A stretch of 64,000 nucleotides of DNA from an uncultured Pelagibacteraceae bacterium (GTDB lineage Bacteria; Pseudomonadota; Alphaproteobacteria; Pelagibacterales; Pelagibacteraceae): assembly GCA_902601545.1 (NCBI GenBank), contig CACKNR010000002.1:29394-93393 (forward strand), given 5' to 3'. This document shows, in pieces, positions 31,764 to 42,631 of this stretch. Both the position numbers and the translations under genes were made by a program. Each line of letters starts with the position of its first letter. Position 1 is the first letter of the stretch. Under the pieces are notes generated by a model that saw nothing but the letters and a program-made list of their open reading frames with translations, was not told where the DNA came from and made no database searches.

Positions 31764-32567
31764 TCAGATAATCCATTTTGAAAATTTTTCTTTATTTTGT
31801 GTTATATAATCTGGAAAAGTACTATTTAATTCAACTTTCTTTAAATTGAAACCCCTATTAAAAATATCCTCATTATTAGTTATTTTTTCTTCAATTTTTT
31901 TTATATCCAATTCACCATTGTTATATTCGCCATGAGAAAAAGATTGAACTTTGTTAAGAATTTGTCCTGGAGTTTGTAAAAAAGAAAAATGCCAACCGCC
32001 ATTATCGATTATTTGTAAATTTCTTTTATCTAATCTCCAAAATGGATATTTTTTAAATTTCAAATTTCTTAATTCCTGCATCGATGATAAATGTTTCACT
32101 TTTGTAATTTTTGATCCCATCCAATTATTTTCTTCTAAATTTTGTAAATTCAATTTATACATAAAAGTTTTTTGACAGAAAGCTATGAATTTTTTATTTT
32201 TATTGATTTCTTTAATTTTTGTGAGATCTGGAATTTCATCGGAGTCCGATAAAATTATGAGATCATTAGGTTCGGCCTTTTTAATCCCTTCAATAAGAGA
32301 ATTTCTTTGATGTTGTTCTATTGGAGACTCACCGCCGATATGATTGTGAAAGTTTATTTCCTCTTTATAGTCTGCAATTATAAATTTAATTTTATCTTTA
32401 AACTTTGAAAAGTTGTTTAAATTAAAGTTAATTTTTTTTCTTTTTCCCTGATGGGTTTTAGTAGACTCAGAGATAACAAAATAATCAACATAATTGTTCA
32501 AAATATTTAATCTTAAATCCACCATTTCATCTTCATCAAAATATTGAAAACAATCGTATACTGCCAT
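31764..32567 (-). CDS. GT17-type glycosyltransferase (beta-1,4-N-acetylglucosaminyltransferase-like)
   Basis: VYDCFQYFDEDEMVDLRLNILNNYVDYFVISESTKTHQGKRK...ILSDSDEIPD. Confidence 0.85.
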   Translation of the reverse strand: MAVYDCFQYFDEDEMVDLRLNILNNYVDYFVISESTKTHQGKRKKINFNLNNFSKFKDKIKFIIADYKEEINFHNHIGGESPIEQHQRNSLIEGIKKAEPNDLIILSDSDEIPDLTKIKEINKNKKFIAFCQKTFMYKLNLQNLEENNWMGSKITKVKHLSSMQELRNLKFKKYPFWRLDKRNLQIIDNGGWHFSFLQTPGQILNKVQSFSHGEYNNGELDIKKIEEKITNNEDIFNRGFNLKKVELNSTFPDYITQNKEKFSKWII

Positions 32568-32575
32568 AAACTAAG

Positions 32576-33523
32576 TTAACTGAAATATAAATCCTCAATT
32601 TTTTCTATTTCATCATCCTTAATACTAAATCTAGCCATAATTATTTTTAAGATGCTCAATTGACCAAAAATTAAAAGTATACTTACGAATTTTTCTTTAA
32701 ACTTTAAAATTAATTTTTTCCCTTCTTCGGTATCAAAATTAGGTATGAATAACATATCTAATTCTGCAGGTATTCTTGTGCTGTGCTTTCCAATTCCTTT
32801 CCAATCAATTACAACATAATTTCGGTCGTATAAAAAACTAATTAGCTTATCCCAACTCGGTACATTTTTATACATAGAAAAGGTATGCGCCTCTAATTTA
32901 ATCAATAAAGGTTTATATTCTCCTATACCTTTTAAAATATCAAATTCAGCACCCTGAGTATCGATTTTTAAAAAATCTAAATTTTCTATATTTAAATCGT
33001 TTAACAAATTAGATATTGTATCGCATTCAACATCTAATGATCTTGTTACTTTAAATTTATCAAATTCTTTCTTTTCAATTTTATGAATATCAAATTTTTT
33101 TTCATCAGGAAAAAACATTGAAGAACTACCCAACCTATTGTCCATAACATAAAGTTTTTTTGTTGATATCTCACTCCACAAACCCTTGCTAATTACATCA
33201 TTTTTATCAATAATTTTTTCTGCTTCAGATTTGATGGGTTCAATAAATACACATTTAAAAAAATTATTGTATCTGGATGGAAAAAAATTATCTGTATTAA
33301 AGCCGTCTTGTGCCCCAACATCAAGTGATATGATCTTATCCTTTCCTAAATATTTTTTGATAATTTCTGAAAAATTATATTTGTTATTACTAAAGTAACT
33401 CTCATTTTCTAAATAGTTGATAGCTCTTCTATTCACTCTAAGCTTCAAAAATAACTTAGAAATTGATGGAAGTATCAATTTAAATATACTTTTTGTTAAT
33501 TTTGAAAAAAATTTATTTAACAT
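32576..33523 (-). CDS. FkbM-family methyltransferase
   Basis: ISLDVGAQDGFNTDNF...NLDFLKIDTQGAEFDILKGIG. Confidence 0.85.
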   Translation of the reverse strand: MLNKFFSKLTKSIFKLILPSISKLFLKLRVNRRAINYLENESYFSNNKYNFSEIIKKYLGKDKIISLDVGAQDGFNTDNFFPSRYNNFFKCVFIEPIKSEAEKIIDKNDVISKGLWSEISTKKLYVMDNRLGSSSMFFPDEKKFDIHKIEKKEFDKFKVTRSLDVECDTISNLLNDLNIENLDFLKIDTQGAEFDILKGIGEYKPLLIKLEAHTFSMYKNVPSWDKLISFLYDRNYVVIDWKGIGKHSTRIPAELDMLFIPNFDTEEGKKLILKFKEKFVSILLIFGQLSILKIIMARFSIKDDEIEKIEDLYFS

Positions 33524-33532
33524 TTAATAAAA

Positions 33533-34249
33533 TTATTTTTTAGTAAAGGTTGTAAGTCCCAATTTTTTTCCCTCAATTACTGAGGAAGAACAATGAAGGT
33601 TAGTGCGATCGAAAATTAACATTGATCCTACTTCCCACTCGTAAATAAGTTCAACCTCCAAACCAGTTAAATTATCTATCTTTTCATGCCTAAGATATTT
33701 TTTGTGTATGTCTTTATCAAATGGTACTTTGCCGAACATCTTTAGGTGTTCAGAGGATCTTTTATTTTGGCCGTATTTTAAATCCTTTTTTTTTAATTCC
33801 TGCTCATCAATTGTAAAATTTGTTGACTCGCCATAGAACCTGTTTTTAAAAATTACAGTACTTCCAACTGGTGTTAATGGTACCAAGCTTTGTTTAAAAA
33901 TTAAATCGTTTAAATTAAATCCTCCGTCAATATGGAGTCCAATAGGATTGTAACTTTCTTGGAATAAACCTAGAATATCTGCACCATCTTCAGTTTTCAA
34001 ATTATCGTAATGAAATTCTCCAATTTCATTTTTTAGTCTTGAATAAAATATTTCTTCTAATTTTTTGCCATATTCTGATAACCATCTTTTTTTAATTACA
34101 TTTTGTTTTTTGTTGTGAACAGTAATCGGCAACTCATTATATAACTCTATAAATTCATTTATCTCTTTTTTACTAAAAATATCTTTTATAACTTTAGGTT
34201 TACCCTCATTCTTTTTTATTTTTTCCAAATTACTATGCATATTATTCAC
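33533..34249 (-). CDS. Putative 2-oxoglutarate/Fe(II)-dependent oxygenase
   Basis: GLHIDGG (HxD) and distal DRTNLHCSS (H) with basic residue after; facial-triad spacing plausible. Confidence 0.55.
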   Translation of the reverse strand: MNNMHSNLEKIKKNEGKPKVIKDIFSKKEINEFIELYNELPITVHNKKQNVIKKRWLSEYGKKLEEIFYSRLKNEIGEFHYDNLKTEDGADILGLFQESYNPIGLHIDGGFNLNDLIFKQSLVPLTPVGSTVIFKNRFYGESTNFTIDEQELKKKDLKYGQNKRSSEHLKMFGKVPFDKDIHKKYLRHEKIDNLTGLEVELIYEWEVGSMLIFDRTNLHCSSSVIEGKKLGLTTFTKK

Positions 34250-35048
34250 CCATGTTTATTAAAGTACCTCTTTTTTTTGCCCCAAAATATGAGTAATAAA
34301 AAACTATAACACCAAAAACAAAATAAACTATAGATATAGAAATAGATTTCAAAATATTTACATAGCTGACTGAATTACTAATTAATATACTTCTCATTTC
34401 CTCAAAAATATGAACCAATGGAAGAGCTTTTGCAATTAATTGAAGAAAATTTGGCAATATATCTATAGGATAGTAAATACATCCTAACGGAGCTAAAAAA
34501 AATAAACTTGCCCAAGCAATATTTTCAAATGAGGGCCCATACCTTAATAATCCTGATGTTACAAGTAAACCTAGAGTAATACCAAAGAGATATAGTCCAA
34601 TTAGTAAAAAAATGAGAGGAATACCAAGTTTTAAAACAGATACACCAAACAAAGGTATAGAAATTAACACAGCTGGAACCAAACCAATTAAAGTTCTCAA
34701 AATTGCTGTTAAAGTAAGTGCTGCGATTATCTCCCGAATTCTTATTGGAGCAATAAATAAGTTTGTAAAATTTCTACTCCAAATTTCTTCTAAAAACATC
34801 ATATTAAAACTTATACTGGCTCTAAACAAAAAATCATATAAGATAGCTGCAGTTAGTATTACACCAACAGTATTGCTATAATATTCAGAATTTAGCGTAA
34901 AAAATTTTGATATAAATCCCCATAAAAAAATTTGAACTGTAGGCCAATATATGAGATCCAAAATCCTAGGAAATGAATTCATAATTAGATAAATATGTCT
35001 TAAGCCTAAAGCATAAATCTTATTAAAATTCATCTTTGCTCCTGACAA
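34242..35048 (-). CDS. ABC-2 type transporter permease
   Basis: Six hydrophobic segments, ABC-2 family look (IAPIRIREIIAALTLTAILRTLIGL); pairs with downstream ATPase. Confidence 0.85.
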   Translation of the reverse strand: MSGAKMNFNKIYALGLRHIYLIMNSFPRILDLIYWPTVQIFLWGFISKFFTLNSEYYSNTVGVILTAAILYDFLFRASISFNMMFLEEIWSRNFTNLFIAPIRIREIIAALTLTAILRTLIGLVPAVLISIPLFGVSVLKLGIPLIFLLIGLYLFGITLGLLVTSGLLRYGPSFENIAWASLFFLAPLGCIYYPIDILPNFLQLIAKALPLVHIFEEMRSILISNSVSYVNILKSISISIVYFVFGVIVFYYSYFGAKKRGTLINMGE

Positions 35049-35754
35049 TTTTTAAAAATGTTTCCTCTAAATTGGTTCTACCATGTTTTTGTATTAAATC
35101 TTTACATGTTCCTTTATCAATTATATTCCCTTTCTTCATCATTATAATGCTATCGCAAAGTCTCTCTACTTCATTCATATTATGAGAAGCTAGCAATATA
35201 GTTACCTCATTTTTTGATTTATAATCTTGTATGTAACTTCTGATAAAATCTCCAATGTCTGGATCCAAACTCGCAGTTGGCTCATCCAATAATAAAATTT
35301 CCGGCCTATTAATTAAAGATTTAGCCAGTGAAACTCTATTCTTTTGACCAGAAGAAAGCTCACCAGTTTTTCTCTCAAAAAAACTTTTGATATCTAAATC
35401 ATTTGAAATTTCATCAATCGTTTTATCTAAATTCTCTATTCCATAAAGTCTTCCGTAAATTTCAAGATTTTGTTTTACTGTAAGTTTTTTTGGTAATTCT
35501 ACATATGGTGATGCAAAATTAAATCGATTTAATATTTTATCTCTGCTAAAAGAATTTATATTTTTATTATCAATAAGTATTTCTCCATGAGAAGGAGTAA
35601 CAAGTCCGAGTATCATGCCGATAGTTGTAGTTTTTCCACAACCATTTGGACCTAGTAGTCCAATAGTTTTATTTTTTTCAATTTGAAAGTTAATTTTATT
35701 TACCGCTAAATATTTATTATAAATTTTAGAAAGATTTTGAATTTTTATAAACAT
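35023..35754 (-). CDS. ABC transporter ATP-binding protein
   Basis: GLLGPNGCGKTTTIG Walker A, LSSGQKNR signature, ILLLDEPTASLDP Walker B. Confidence 0.95.
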   Translation of the reverse strand: MFIKIQNLSKIYNKYLAVNKINFQIEKNKTIGLLGPNGCGKTTTIGMILGLVTPSHGEILIDNKNINSFSRDKILNRFNFASPYVELPKKLTVKQNLEIYGRLYGIENLDKTIDEISNDLDIKSFFERKTGELSSGQKNRVSLAKSLINRPEILLLDEPTASLDPDIGDFIRSYIQDYKSKNEVTILLASHNMNEVERLCDSIIMMKKGNIIDKGTCKDLIQKHGRTNLEETFLKIVRSKDEF

Positions 35755-36701
35755 TATTTTGAAGCCCTTCGCAATCGGTCGTTTATTGCAATACCTGGTC
35801 CAATATTTGGGATTCTAGATACAAAAATTTTCTTATAACCCTTTTTTTTTATTTTCCGCATGACTTTATATAAATTAGCTGCAGCTTCTTTCAAGTCAGC
35901 ATTTTTGCTCAAATTAAAATAATTAACTCTATTATCGGATATTTTCCCAAAAATAATGTAAGCGTGTTTATCATTAGATGGCTTTTGATTTAGTACGATT
36001 GGTAAACCTGGTGAATAATGTCTTCTAAGCATCCCAGGTGATTTAATCTTTAAATTTCTTTTTGGTAAAATAATTTTTACAGTTTTATTTATTTGATTTG
36101 GACTAATAATACCTGGTCTCAAAATTTTTGGCTTACCAGATAAATCTACTACTGTAGACTCTATCCCAATTTTTGATTGTCCACCGTCGATGATAATTTT
36201 TATTTTTTTTTTAAACTCATCGTATACATCCAAGGGATTTACTGGGCTTAAGCCCGAGGATAAATTAGCGCTTGGCATTGCAATAGGAAAATTTAATGAT
36301 TTCAGAATTGTTCTAACTACTCTATGTTTTGGAAATCTAATTGCGATAGTATTCAAAGTTGCTGAGGCAGATGATACAATTTTTGATGATTTTTTTTTCT
36401 TCAAAATAAATGTTATGGGACCTGGACAAAATTTTTTGTATAATTTAAAGAAATTTTTGTTTAACAAAACGTCATTATTAGCCTCTTTAAAACTATAATA
36501 ATGAATAATTAAAGGGTTTGATTTAGGTCTTTTTTTTATTTCATAAATCTTTTTTATTGCAGTTTTTGAATACGCATTTCCACCTAAACCATAAACAGTC
36601 TCAGTGGGTAAACTCACAATATTACCAAGTTTAAGTGAATTAACACTTTTTTTAAGTGTCTTTTTATTAAATGAATAAATATTTGAATAGACGTTTTTCA
36701 T
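35754..36701 (-). CDS. L-threonylcarbamoyladenylate synthase (Sua5/TsaC family)
   Basis: SLPTETVYGLGGNAYSKTAIKKIYEIKKRPKSNPLIIHYY...PSANLSSGLSP; C-terminal Sua5 domain. Confidence 0.93.
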   Translation of the reverse strand: MKNVYSNIYSFNKKTLKKSVNSLKLGNIVSLPTETVYGLGGNAYSKTAIKKIYEIKKRPKSNPLIIHYYSFKEANNDVLLNKNFFKLYKKFCPGPITFILKKKKSSKIVSSASATLNTIAIRFPKHRVVRTILKSLNFPIAMPSANLSSGLSPVNPLDVYDEFKKKIKIIIDGGQSKIGIESTVVDLSGKPKILRPGIISPNQINKTVKIILPKRNLKIKSPGMLRRHYSPGLPIVLNQKPSNDKHAYIIFGKISDNRVNYFNLSKNADLKEAAANLYKVMRKIKKKGYKKIFVSRIPNIGPGIAINDRLRRASK

Positions 36702-36722
36702 ATTGTAATTATTATTTAATTA

Positions 36723-36953
36723 ATGAAAATCAAAAATATTCCAGCTGATATAAAAAGTAAATCCTTAAAAGAGGCTAGGGACGAAATCAATAAAATACTA
36801 GTAAAACTTGAAAGTAATATTTTAGATATAGAGAGTACAGAGCGAGAATTTAAAAGATTAGTAAATTTGAATAAACATATAGAAAGTCTTTTTAGAGAAA
36901 AATCAAAAGATCTATCTAACAATAAAGAATTTAAAATAAATGATGAAAGATAA
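36723..36953 (+). CDS. xseB: Exodeoxyribonuclease VII small subunit
   Basis: Short helical protein SLKEARDEINKILVKLES...; upstream of ispA-dxs. Confidence 0.8.
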   Translation: MKIKNIPADIKSKSLKEARDEINKILVKLESNILDIESTEREFKRLVNLNKHIESLFREKSKDLSNNKEFKINDER

Positions 36954-37815
36954 ACTAGTCAATAATGCCAAAAATATAGATAAATTTTTATTAAATTTTT
37001 TAAACAAACAAGAAAATTCATTGCTAGTTCCGCCAATGAAATATGGTGTGATTTCTGGAGGAAAAAAAATTAGATCTACTATTATTTTTGATACTGGAAA
37101 ATTATTGAATGTAAAGAAAAAAAAACTTTTACGATTATGTGCAGCAGTAGAGTGCATACATTCTTACTCATTAATTCATGACGATCTTCCTTGTATGGAT
37201 GATGATTCTTTCAGAAGAGGAAAGCTTTCCGCACATAAAAAATTTGGAGAAGCAACAGCTGTATTGGCCGGGAACTCACTATTGACTTTAGCTTTTGAAA
37301 TAATCGCAGATAAAAAATATCTATTACCTCCAAAACAAAAAAATGAGATAATTAATTTACTAGCCAATTGTTCTGGACACACGGGTATCGCAGGTGGACA
37401 AGAACTAGATTTAAAATTTGAAAACAAAAAAAAAATTTTTAATCAAATTCTTAATATGCAAAGAAAAAAAACTGGTAAATTATTTAATTTTTGTCTTCAA
37501 GCAACTGCGATAGTTGCCAATAAAAGTAAAAAAGAAAAAAAGTTATTAGGTGTCATAGGGGAAGAGATAGGTTTATTATTTCAATTAGCAGATGATTTTT
37601 TGGATGTAAAAGGCTCCAAAAAATTAGTCGGCAAACCTATTAAAAAGGATAAAAAAAAGGGGAAATCAACTTTGATAAACCTGTTGGGTTATAAAAAGGC
37701 ATTTACTTATGCAGAAAAACTAAAGAAAAAAATATTGCTTAAATTAATAAAACATGGAAAAAATACTAAAGATTTAACTGATACTATAAATTTTATAATA
37801 GAGAGAAATTTTTAA
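36940..37815 (+). CDS. ispA: Polyprenyl (farnesyl/geranylgeranyl) diphosphate synthase
   Basis: HDDLPCMDDDSFRRGK and QLADDFLDVKG motifs. Confidence 0.93.
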   Translation: MMKDKLVNNAKNIDKFLLNFLNKQENSLLVPPMKYGVISGGKKIRSTIIFDTGKLLNVKKKKLLRLCAAVECIHSYSLIHDDLPCMDDDSFRRGKLSAHKKFGEATAVLAGNSLLTLAFEIIADKKYLLPPKQKNEIINLLANCSGHTGIAGGQELDLKFENKKKIFNQILNMQRKKTGKLFNFCLQATAIVANKSKKEKKLLGVIGEEIGLLFQLADDFLDVKGSKKLVGKPIKKDKKKGKSTLINLLGYKKAFTYAEKLKKKILLKLIKHGKNTKDLTDTINFIIERNF

Positions 37816-39729
37816 ATGTCTAAATTTATAAAACAAATAAATTATCCTTCTGATTTAAGAAAATTTAAAAAAGAGAATCTTCAAAGTATATCTAATGAAT
37901 TAAGAGAAGAACTTATTGATGTTGTCTCTGAAACTGGTGGACATTTGGGTGCAGGATTAGGCGTTGTAGAACTTACAATTGCTTTGCACTATGTTTTTGA
38001 TACACCTAAAGATAAGTTAGTTTGGGATGTAAGTCATCAATGTTACCCACATAAAATTATTACCGGGAGAAGAGATAGAATAAAAACTTTAAGAAAAGGT
38101 GGGGGACTCTCAGGTTTTACTAAAAGAGCCGAGAGCGAATACGATCCTTTTGGTGCAGCTCATAGTTCAACATCAATTTCTTCGACCTTAGGTATGGCTG
38201 TAGCGAAAAAATTATCAAATAATAAAAACAAAGTAATAGCAGTTATAGGAGATGGTGCAATGAGCGCGGGAATGGCGTATGAGGCAATGAACAATGCAGG
38301 CGCGCTAAAGTCAAATTTAATTGTAGTTTTAAATGATAATGATATGTCCATTGCAAGGCCTGTTGGAGCGATGAGCAATTATTTAGCCAAATTATTATCA
38401 GGTAAATTGTACTTCAGTTTGAGGGAAACAATAAAAATGGTTATTTCCGCTTTTTCAAAAAGATTTTCACAAAAAGCAGGAAAAGCGGAAGACATGCTAA
38501 GAAACATAGTTACAGGGGGAACATTATTTAGTGAATTAGGTTTTTATTACGTTGGTCCCATCGACGGACATGATGTTGAAAATCTAGTTAAGATTTTTGA
38601 GAATGTTAAAAATTCTAATCATAAAGGTCCGGTTATGATCCATGTAAGAACCCAAAAAGGTAAAGGTTATAAACCAGCAGAAGTTTCAGGAGATAAATAC
38701 CATGGGGTTTCTAAATTCAATGTTTCAACAGGTGAGCAAACTAAGTCAAAATCAATCACCCCAGCGTATACTAAAGTGTTTGCTCAAACCTTAATAAAGC
38801 ATGCTGAGCAAGATACAAAAATCATTGGTATTACTGGAGCAATGCCTTCAGGAACTGGTCTTAATTTATTTGAGGAAAAATTTCCTGATAGAACTTTTGA
38901 TGTTGGTATCGCTGAACAACATGCAGTAACATTTGCTGCTGGATTAGCTACTGAGGGATATAAGCCCTACGCAGCTATATATTCGACTTTTTTACAAAGA
39001 GCTTATGATCAAGTAGTTCACGACGTCGCTTTACAATCTTTACCAGTAAGATTTGCAATTGATAGAGCCGGCTTAGTTGGAGCTGACGGGCCAACGCATG
39101 CAGGTTCTTTTGATATTACTTATTTGTCTACTCTTCCCAATTTCGTTGTCATGGCTGCGAGCGATGAGGCCGAGCTTGTAAGAATGATAAATACTTCAGT
39201 AGAAATTAACGATAGACCCTCAGCTTTTAGGTACCCTCGTGGAAACGGTACCGGCATAAAATTACCCTCCATTAAAGAAGTTTTAGAAATTGGTAAAGCA
39301 AAAATTATCAAGGAGGGAAAAAAAGTTGCAATATTAAATTTTGGCACAAGATTAGAGGAATGTAAAAAAGCTTCTGAGAAACTTTTACTTAAAGGTATTG
39401 ATTGCACAATTGTGGATGCCAGATTTGCAAAACCTTTAGATGAAAAACTGATAATGGAAATAGCTACTAATCATGAGGTTTTGATTACTATCGAGGAGGG
39501 TTCTATTGGTGGTTTTGGCTCTCATGTAACGCAGTTATTATCAGATAGAGGCGTATTTGATACTGGTCTTAAATTTAGATCAATGATTTTACCAGATATA
39601 TTTATAGATCAGGATACACCTGAAAAAATGTATGAAACGGCTGGATTAGATAGCGCATCTATAATTAATAAAGTGGAAGAGACATTAAACTCAAATATTA
39701 TTTTAGCTAAGAATAAAATTTCTAATTAA
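37816..39729 (+). CDS. dxs: 1-deoxy-D-xylulose-5-phosphate synthase
   Basis: [41 protein letters not shown]. Confidence 0.97.
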   Translation: MSKFIKQINYPSDLRKFKKENLQSISNELREELIDVVSETGGHLGAGLGVVELTIALHYVFDTPKDKLVWDVSHQCYPHKIITGRRDRIKTLRKGGGLSGFTKRAESEYDPFGAAHSSTSISSTLGMAVAKKLSNNKNKVIAVIGDGAMSAGMAYEAMNNAGALKSNLIVVLNDNDMSIARPVGAMSNYLAKLLSGKLYFSLRETIKMVISAFSKRFSQKAGKAEDMLRNIVTGGTLFSELGFYYVGPIDGHDVENLVKIFENVKNSNHKGPVMIHVRTQKGKGYKPAEVSGDKYHGVSKFNVSTGEQTKSKSITPAYTKVFAQTLIKHAEQDTKIIGITGAMPSGTGLNLFEEKFPDRTFDVGIAEQHAVTFAAGLATEGYKPYAAIYSTFLQRAYDQVVHDVALQSLPVRFAIDRAGLVGADGPTHAGSFDITYLSTLPNFVVMAASDEAELVRMINTSVEINDRPSAFRYPRGNGTGIKLPSIKEVLEIGKAKIIKEGKKVAILNFGTRLEECKKASEKLLLKGIDCTIVDARFAKPLDEKLIMEIATNHEVLITIEEGSIGGFGSHVTQLLSDRGVFDTGLKFRSMILPDIFIDQDTPEKMYETAGLDSASIINKVEETLNSNIILAKNKISN

Positions 39730-40808
39730 CTGCATTGAGCTTTGTGCATTAGCAAGTGATCTAATAAAACACAGTTCATCATAGCCTCACCAATCGGAAC
39801 AGCTCTTATACCAACACAAGGATCATGTCTGCCTTTTACTGAAATTTTCGTATTTTTACCTTTCTTACTTATTGTATCTCTGCTAGTTAAAATAGATGAA
39901 GTTGGTTTAACTGCAAAAGAAGCAACAATATCTTGACCGGAAGAAATACCACCTAAAATACCTCCAGCTTGATTTGAATTAAATTTTATCTTTCCTGATT
40001 TTTTTCTCATTTCATCAGAGTTTTCCTCTCCACTTAAAAAAGCAGCATTCATGCCCGCACCAATATTTACTCCTTTAACTGCATTAATACTCATTAAAGC
40101 TGCTGAAATATCTGTATCTAATTTTGAATAAATCGGTGCTCCTAAACCCACTGGAATTCCTGAAGCTCTCAACTCAATTATAGCCCCACAAGATGAGCCA
40201 GATTTTCTTACAGCTAAGAGATATTTCTCCCAAAGTTTCACAGATTTTTTGTCAGGACAGAAAAAAGGATTTTTTCTAATTTCACTATCTTTCCAATTAG
40301 ATTTATCACAAGACATTAATCCTAATTGTGTAACTGCTCCTATTACTTTAAATTTTTCTCCTAGTTTTTTTTTTAAAACAATTTTAGCTATAGCACCGGC
40401 CGCCACTCTACATGCTGTTTCTCTTGCAGACTGTCTTCCTCCACCCCTATAATCTCGGATACCATATTTTTTATAATATGTGTAATCTGCGTGACCAGGT
40501 CTAAATTTATCTTTAATAGTTTCATAGTCTCTAGATCTTTTATCCTCATTGTAAATGATTATCGAAATAGGAGTTCCAGTTGTTTTACCTTCAAATACTC
40601 CAGATAGAATAATCACTTTATCCGCTTCTTTTCTTTGAGTAGTGAACCTAGATTGTCCTGGTCTTCTTCTATCCATATCTTTTTGAATATCTTTCTCAGA
40701 AATAGCTATATTTGGAGGACATCCATCTATTACGCAGCCAATTGCAGGCCCATGTGACTCTCCCCATGTAGTAAATCTAAATATTTTTCCAAAAGTATTA
40801 AAAGACAT
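39726..40808 (-). CDS. aroC: Chorismate synthase
   Basis: [23 protein letters not shown]...[12 protein letters not shown]. Confidence 0.98.
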   Translation of the reverse strand: MSFNTFGKIFRFTTWGESHGPAIGCVIDGCPPNIAISEKDIQKDMDRRRPGQSRFTTQRKEADKVIILSGVFEGKTTGTPISIIIYNEDKRSRDYETIKDKFRPGHADYTYYKKYGIRDYRGGGRQSARETACRVAAGAIAKIVLKKKLGEKFKVIGAVTQLGLMSCDKSNWKDSEIRKNPFFCPDKKSVKLWEKYLLAVRKSGSSCGAIIELRASGIPVGLGAPIYSKLDTDISAALMSINAVKGVNIGAGMNAAFLSGEENSDEMRKKSGKIKFNSNQAGGILGGISSGQDIVASFAVKPTSSILTSRDTISKKGKNTKISVKGRHDPCVGIRAVPIGEAMMNCVLLDHLLMHKAQCS

Positions 40809-40842
40809 AGATAATTAATGTATAAATTATTTTAAAGAAATT

Positions 40843-41475
40843 ATGAATCAAAAAAATGGCAAAAATTCACTAGGTTTAGATATTATCTTTGAAGATGTAG
40901 ATAATCCTATAGAATTGTTCAAAAAATGGTTTTCAAAGGCAGAGGAGAGCGAAATTAATGACCCGAACGCTGTTGCTATTGCAACCTCAAATAAAAATAA
41001 TCAGCCAAATGTAAGGATGGTTCTTCTTAAAGGTTTGAGCGATAAAGGATTTGTTTTTTATACGAATTTTAACAGTAAAAAAGGAAATGAACTAAAAGAA
41101 AATCAAAAAGCCTCAATGTGCTTTCATTGGAAAAGTTTAAGACGCCAAGTAAGAGCTATAGGAAAAGTAGAGGAAGTTTCAACTAAAGAAGCAGACGATT
41201 ATTTTAACTCGCGACCTTATAAAAATAGAATTGGCGCATGGGCTTCTTCACAATCAGCAATTCTAGACCAAAGAGAAACATTTACTAAAAAAATAAAAGA
41301 ATTTGAAAGAAAATTCCCTGATCAAAACAATGTGCCAAGACCTCCTCATTGGTCTGGCTGGAGATTGCTACCCGAAGAAATAGAATTTTGGCTAGATGGC
41401 GAAGGTAGAATTCATGAAAGATTAAACTATAGAAAAAAAAATGGAAATTGGGAGAAAGAGCTTCTCTATCCTTAA
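40843..41475 (+). CDS. pdxH: Pyridoxamine 5'-phosphate oxidase
   Basis: PNVRMVLLKGLSDKGFVFYTNFNSKKG...RPPHWSGWRLLPEEIEFW. Confidence 0.96.
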   Translation: MNQKNGKNSLGLDIIFEDVDNPIELFKKWFSKAEESEINDPNAVAIATSNKNNQPNVRMVLLKGLSDKGFVFYTNFNSKKGNELKENQKASMCFHWKSLRRQVRAIGKVEEVSTKEADDYFNSRPYKNRIGAWASSQSAILDQRETFTKKIKEFERKFPDQNNVPRPPHWSGWRLLPEEIEFWLDGEGRIHERLNYRKKNGNWEKELLYP

Positions 41476-42485
41476 AAAGATCTATTGAGACTAAAGCTTG
41501 TTAAATTTTGTAAGATTTTTTTATCTTCGTTATCAGGAAAAATTGCTAATGCATCATAAGAAACGTTTACAAAGTATTCTGCTTTTTTAAATGTAGCTTC
41601 TACTGCTTTATATTTGTTTATAAGAGCCAATGTATTACTAAAATCTTTTTCAGTTCTTTTTTCTTTTCTCATAATTTCATTAAGAAAGTTTTTTTCTTCT
41701 TTATTTCCTTTTTGAAAAATAATAATCATAGGAAGAGTTACTTTTCCTTCAAAAAAATCCTTACCAATTTCTTTACCAAACAACTTTTCTTTTGCATAAA
41801 AGTCAAGGGCATCGTCTGCAATTTGAAAAGCCAACCCTAGGTTTCTTCCGTATGATTCTAAAGCTTTTTTTTCTTTTTCGTTAGCCCCTGATAAACAAGC
41901 TCCAGTTTTAGTTGCAGCAGAAAAAAGTGAAGCTGTTTTTAAATTTATTATATCTATGTATGTTTCCTCGAGTAGGTCAGCTTCTCCTTTATGTTGAAGT
42001 TGCAGTACTTCGCCTTGAGCAATTTTTGAGGATGTAGAGGACAACAATTTTAAAACTTCTAAATCACCGTCTTCAACCATCATCTCAAAACATCTACTAA
42101 GCAAATAATCACCTACCAGAATAGATGATTGATTGCCCCAAACAGAATTTGTAGTTTTTACACCTCTTCTTAATTCACTTTCATCAATTACGTCATCATG
42201 TAAAAGAGTTGCAGAATGTATTAATTCAACACAAGCAGCTAAATTTATATCTCTTTTATCTTCTTTATATCCAGTTAATTTTGCAGACTCTAAAGTAAGG
42301 AGGGCTCTTAATCTTTTGCCGCCTGACCTTAAATGATGATTGCTCATCTTCTTAATTAGATTTACTTCACTTCTTAATTTTTCTTGGATAAGATTCTCAA
42401 CTTTTTGTAGTTTATCACCAAGAAGGTTTTTAAGCACAAGGTAAGCAGAATTTGCTGATTTTTTAAGAGGTACAACTGATCCCAT
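41472..42485 (-). CDS. ispB: Long-chain polyprenyl diphosphate synthase (octaprenyl-type)
   Basis: LLHDDVIDESELRRG...FQIADDALDF. Confidence 0.93.
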   Translation of the reverse strand: MGSVVPLKKSANSAYLVLKNLLGDKLQKVENLIQEKLRSEVNLIKKMSNHHLRSGGKRLRALLTLESAKLTGYKEDKRDINLAACVELIHSATLLHDDVIDESELRRGVKTTNSVWGNQSSILVGDYLLSRCFEMMVEDGDLEVLKLLSSTSSKIAQGEVLQLQHKGEADLLEETYIDIINLKTASLFSAATKTGACLSGANEKEKKALESYGRNLGLAFQIADDALDFYAKEKLFGKEIGKDFFEGKVTLPMIIIFQKGNKEEKNFLNEIMRKEKRTEKDFSNTLALINKYKAVEATFKKAEYFVNVSYDALAIFPDNEDKKILQNLTSFSLNRSF

Positions 42486-42631
42486 AAGCGATATTTATAT
42501 TTGTTTTTAGGTAATAATAAATTTTTAAATGATCCCGTGGTGACGCACCCACAATTCAACTATAAGTAGCGTAATTATTAATTAAAATTTAATTTTTTAC
42601 TGTTATAAGAATATAATTAATCATCAAAAAT

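Noticed and set aside
31740-31764. Second attachment-site copy of the tRNA-Arg 3' end flanking the glycan block
   Set aside because: I saw no repeat of GGTTCGACTCCTATCCGGCGC at the far end near 35.7 kb, and no integrase, so integration by tRNA-targeting is not supported directly.
42374-42559. 61-aa minus-strand ORF at the 5' end of ispB
   Set aside because: Overlaps conserved ispB coding sequence in another frame; no recognisable features.
42510-42560. GGTG-ACG-CACC small dyad between ispB and the S49 peptidase gene
   Set aside because: Four-base stem; not distinguishable from chance.
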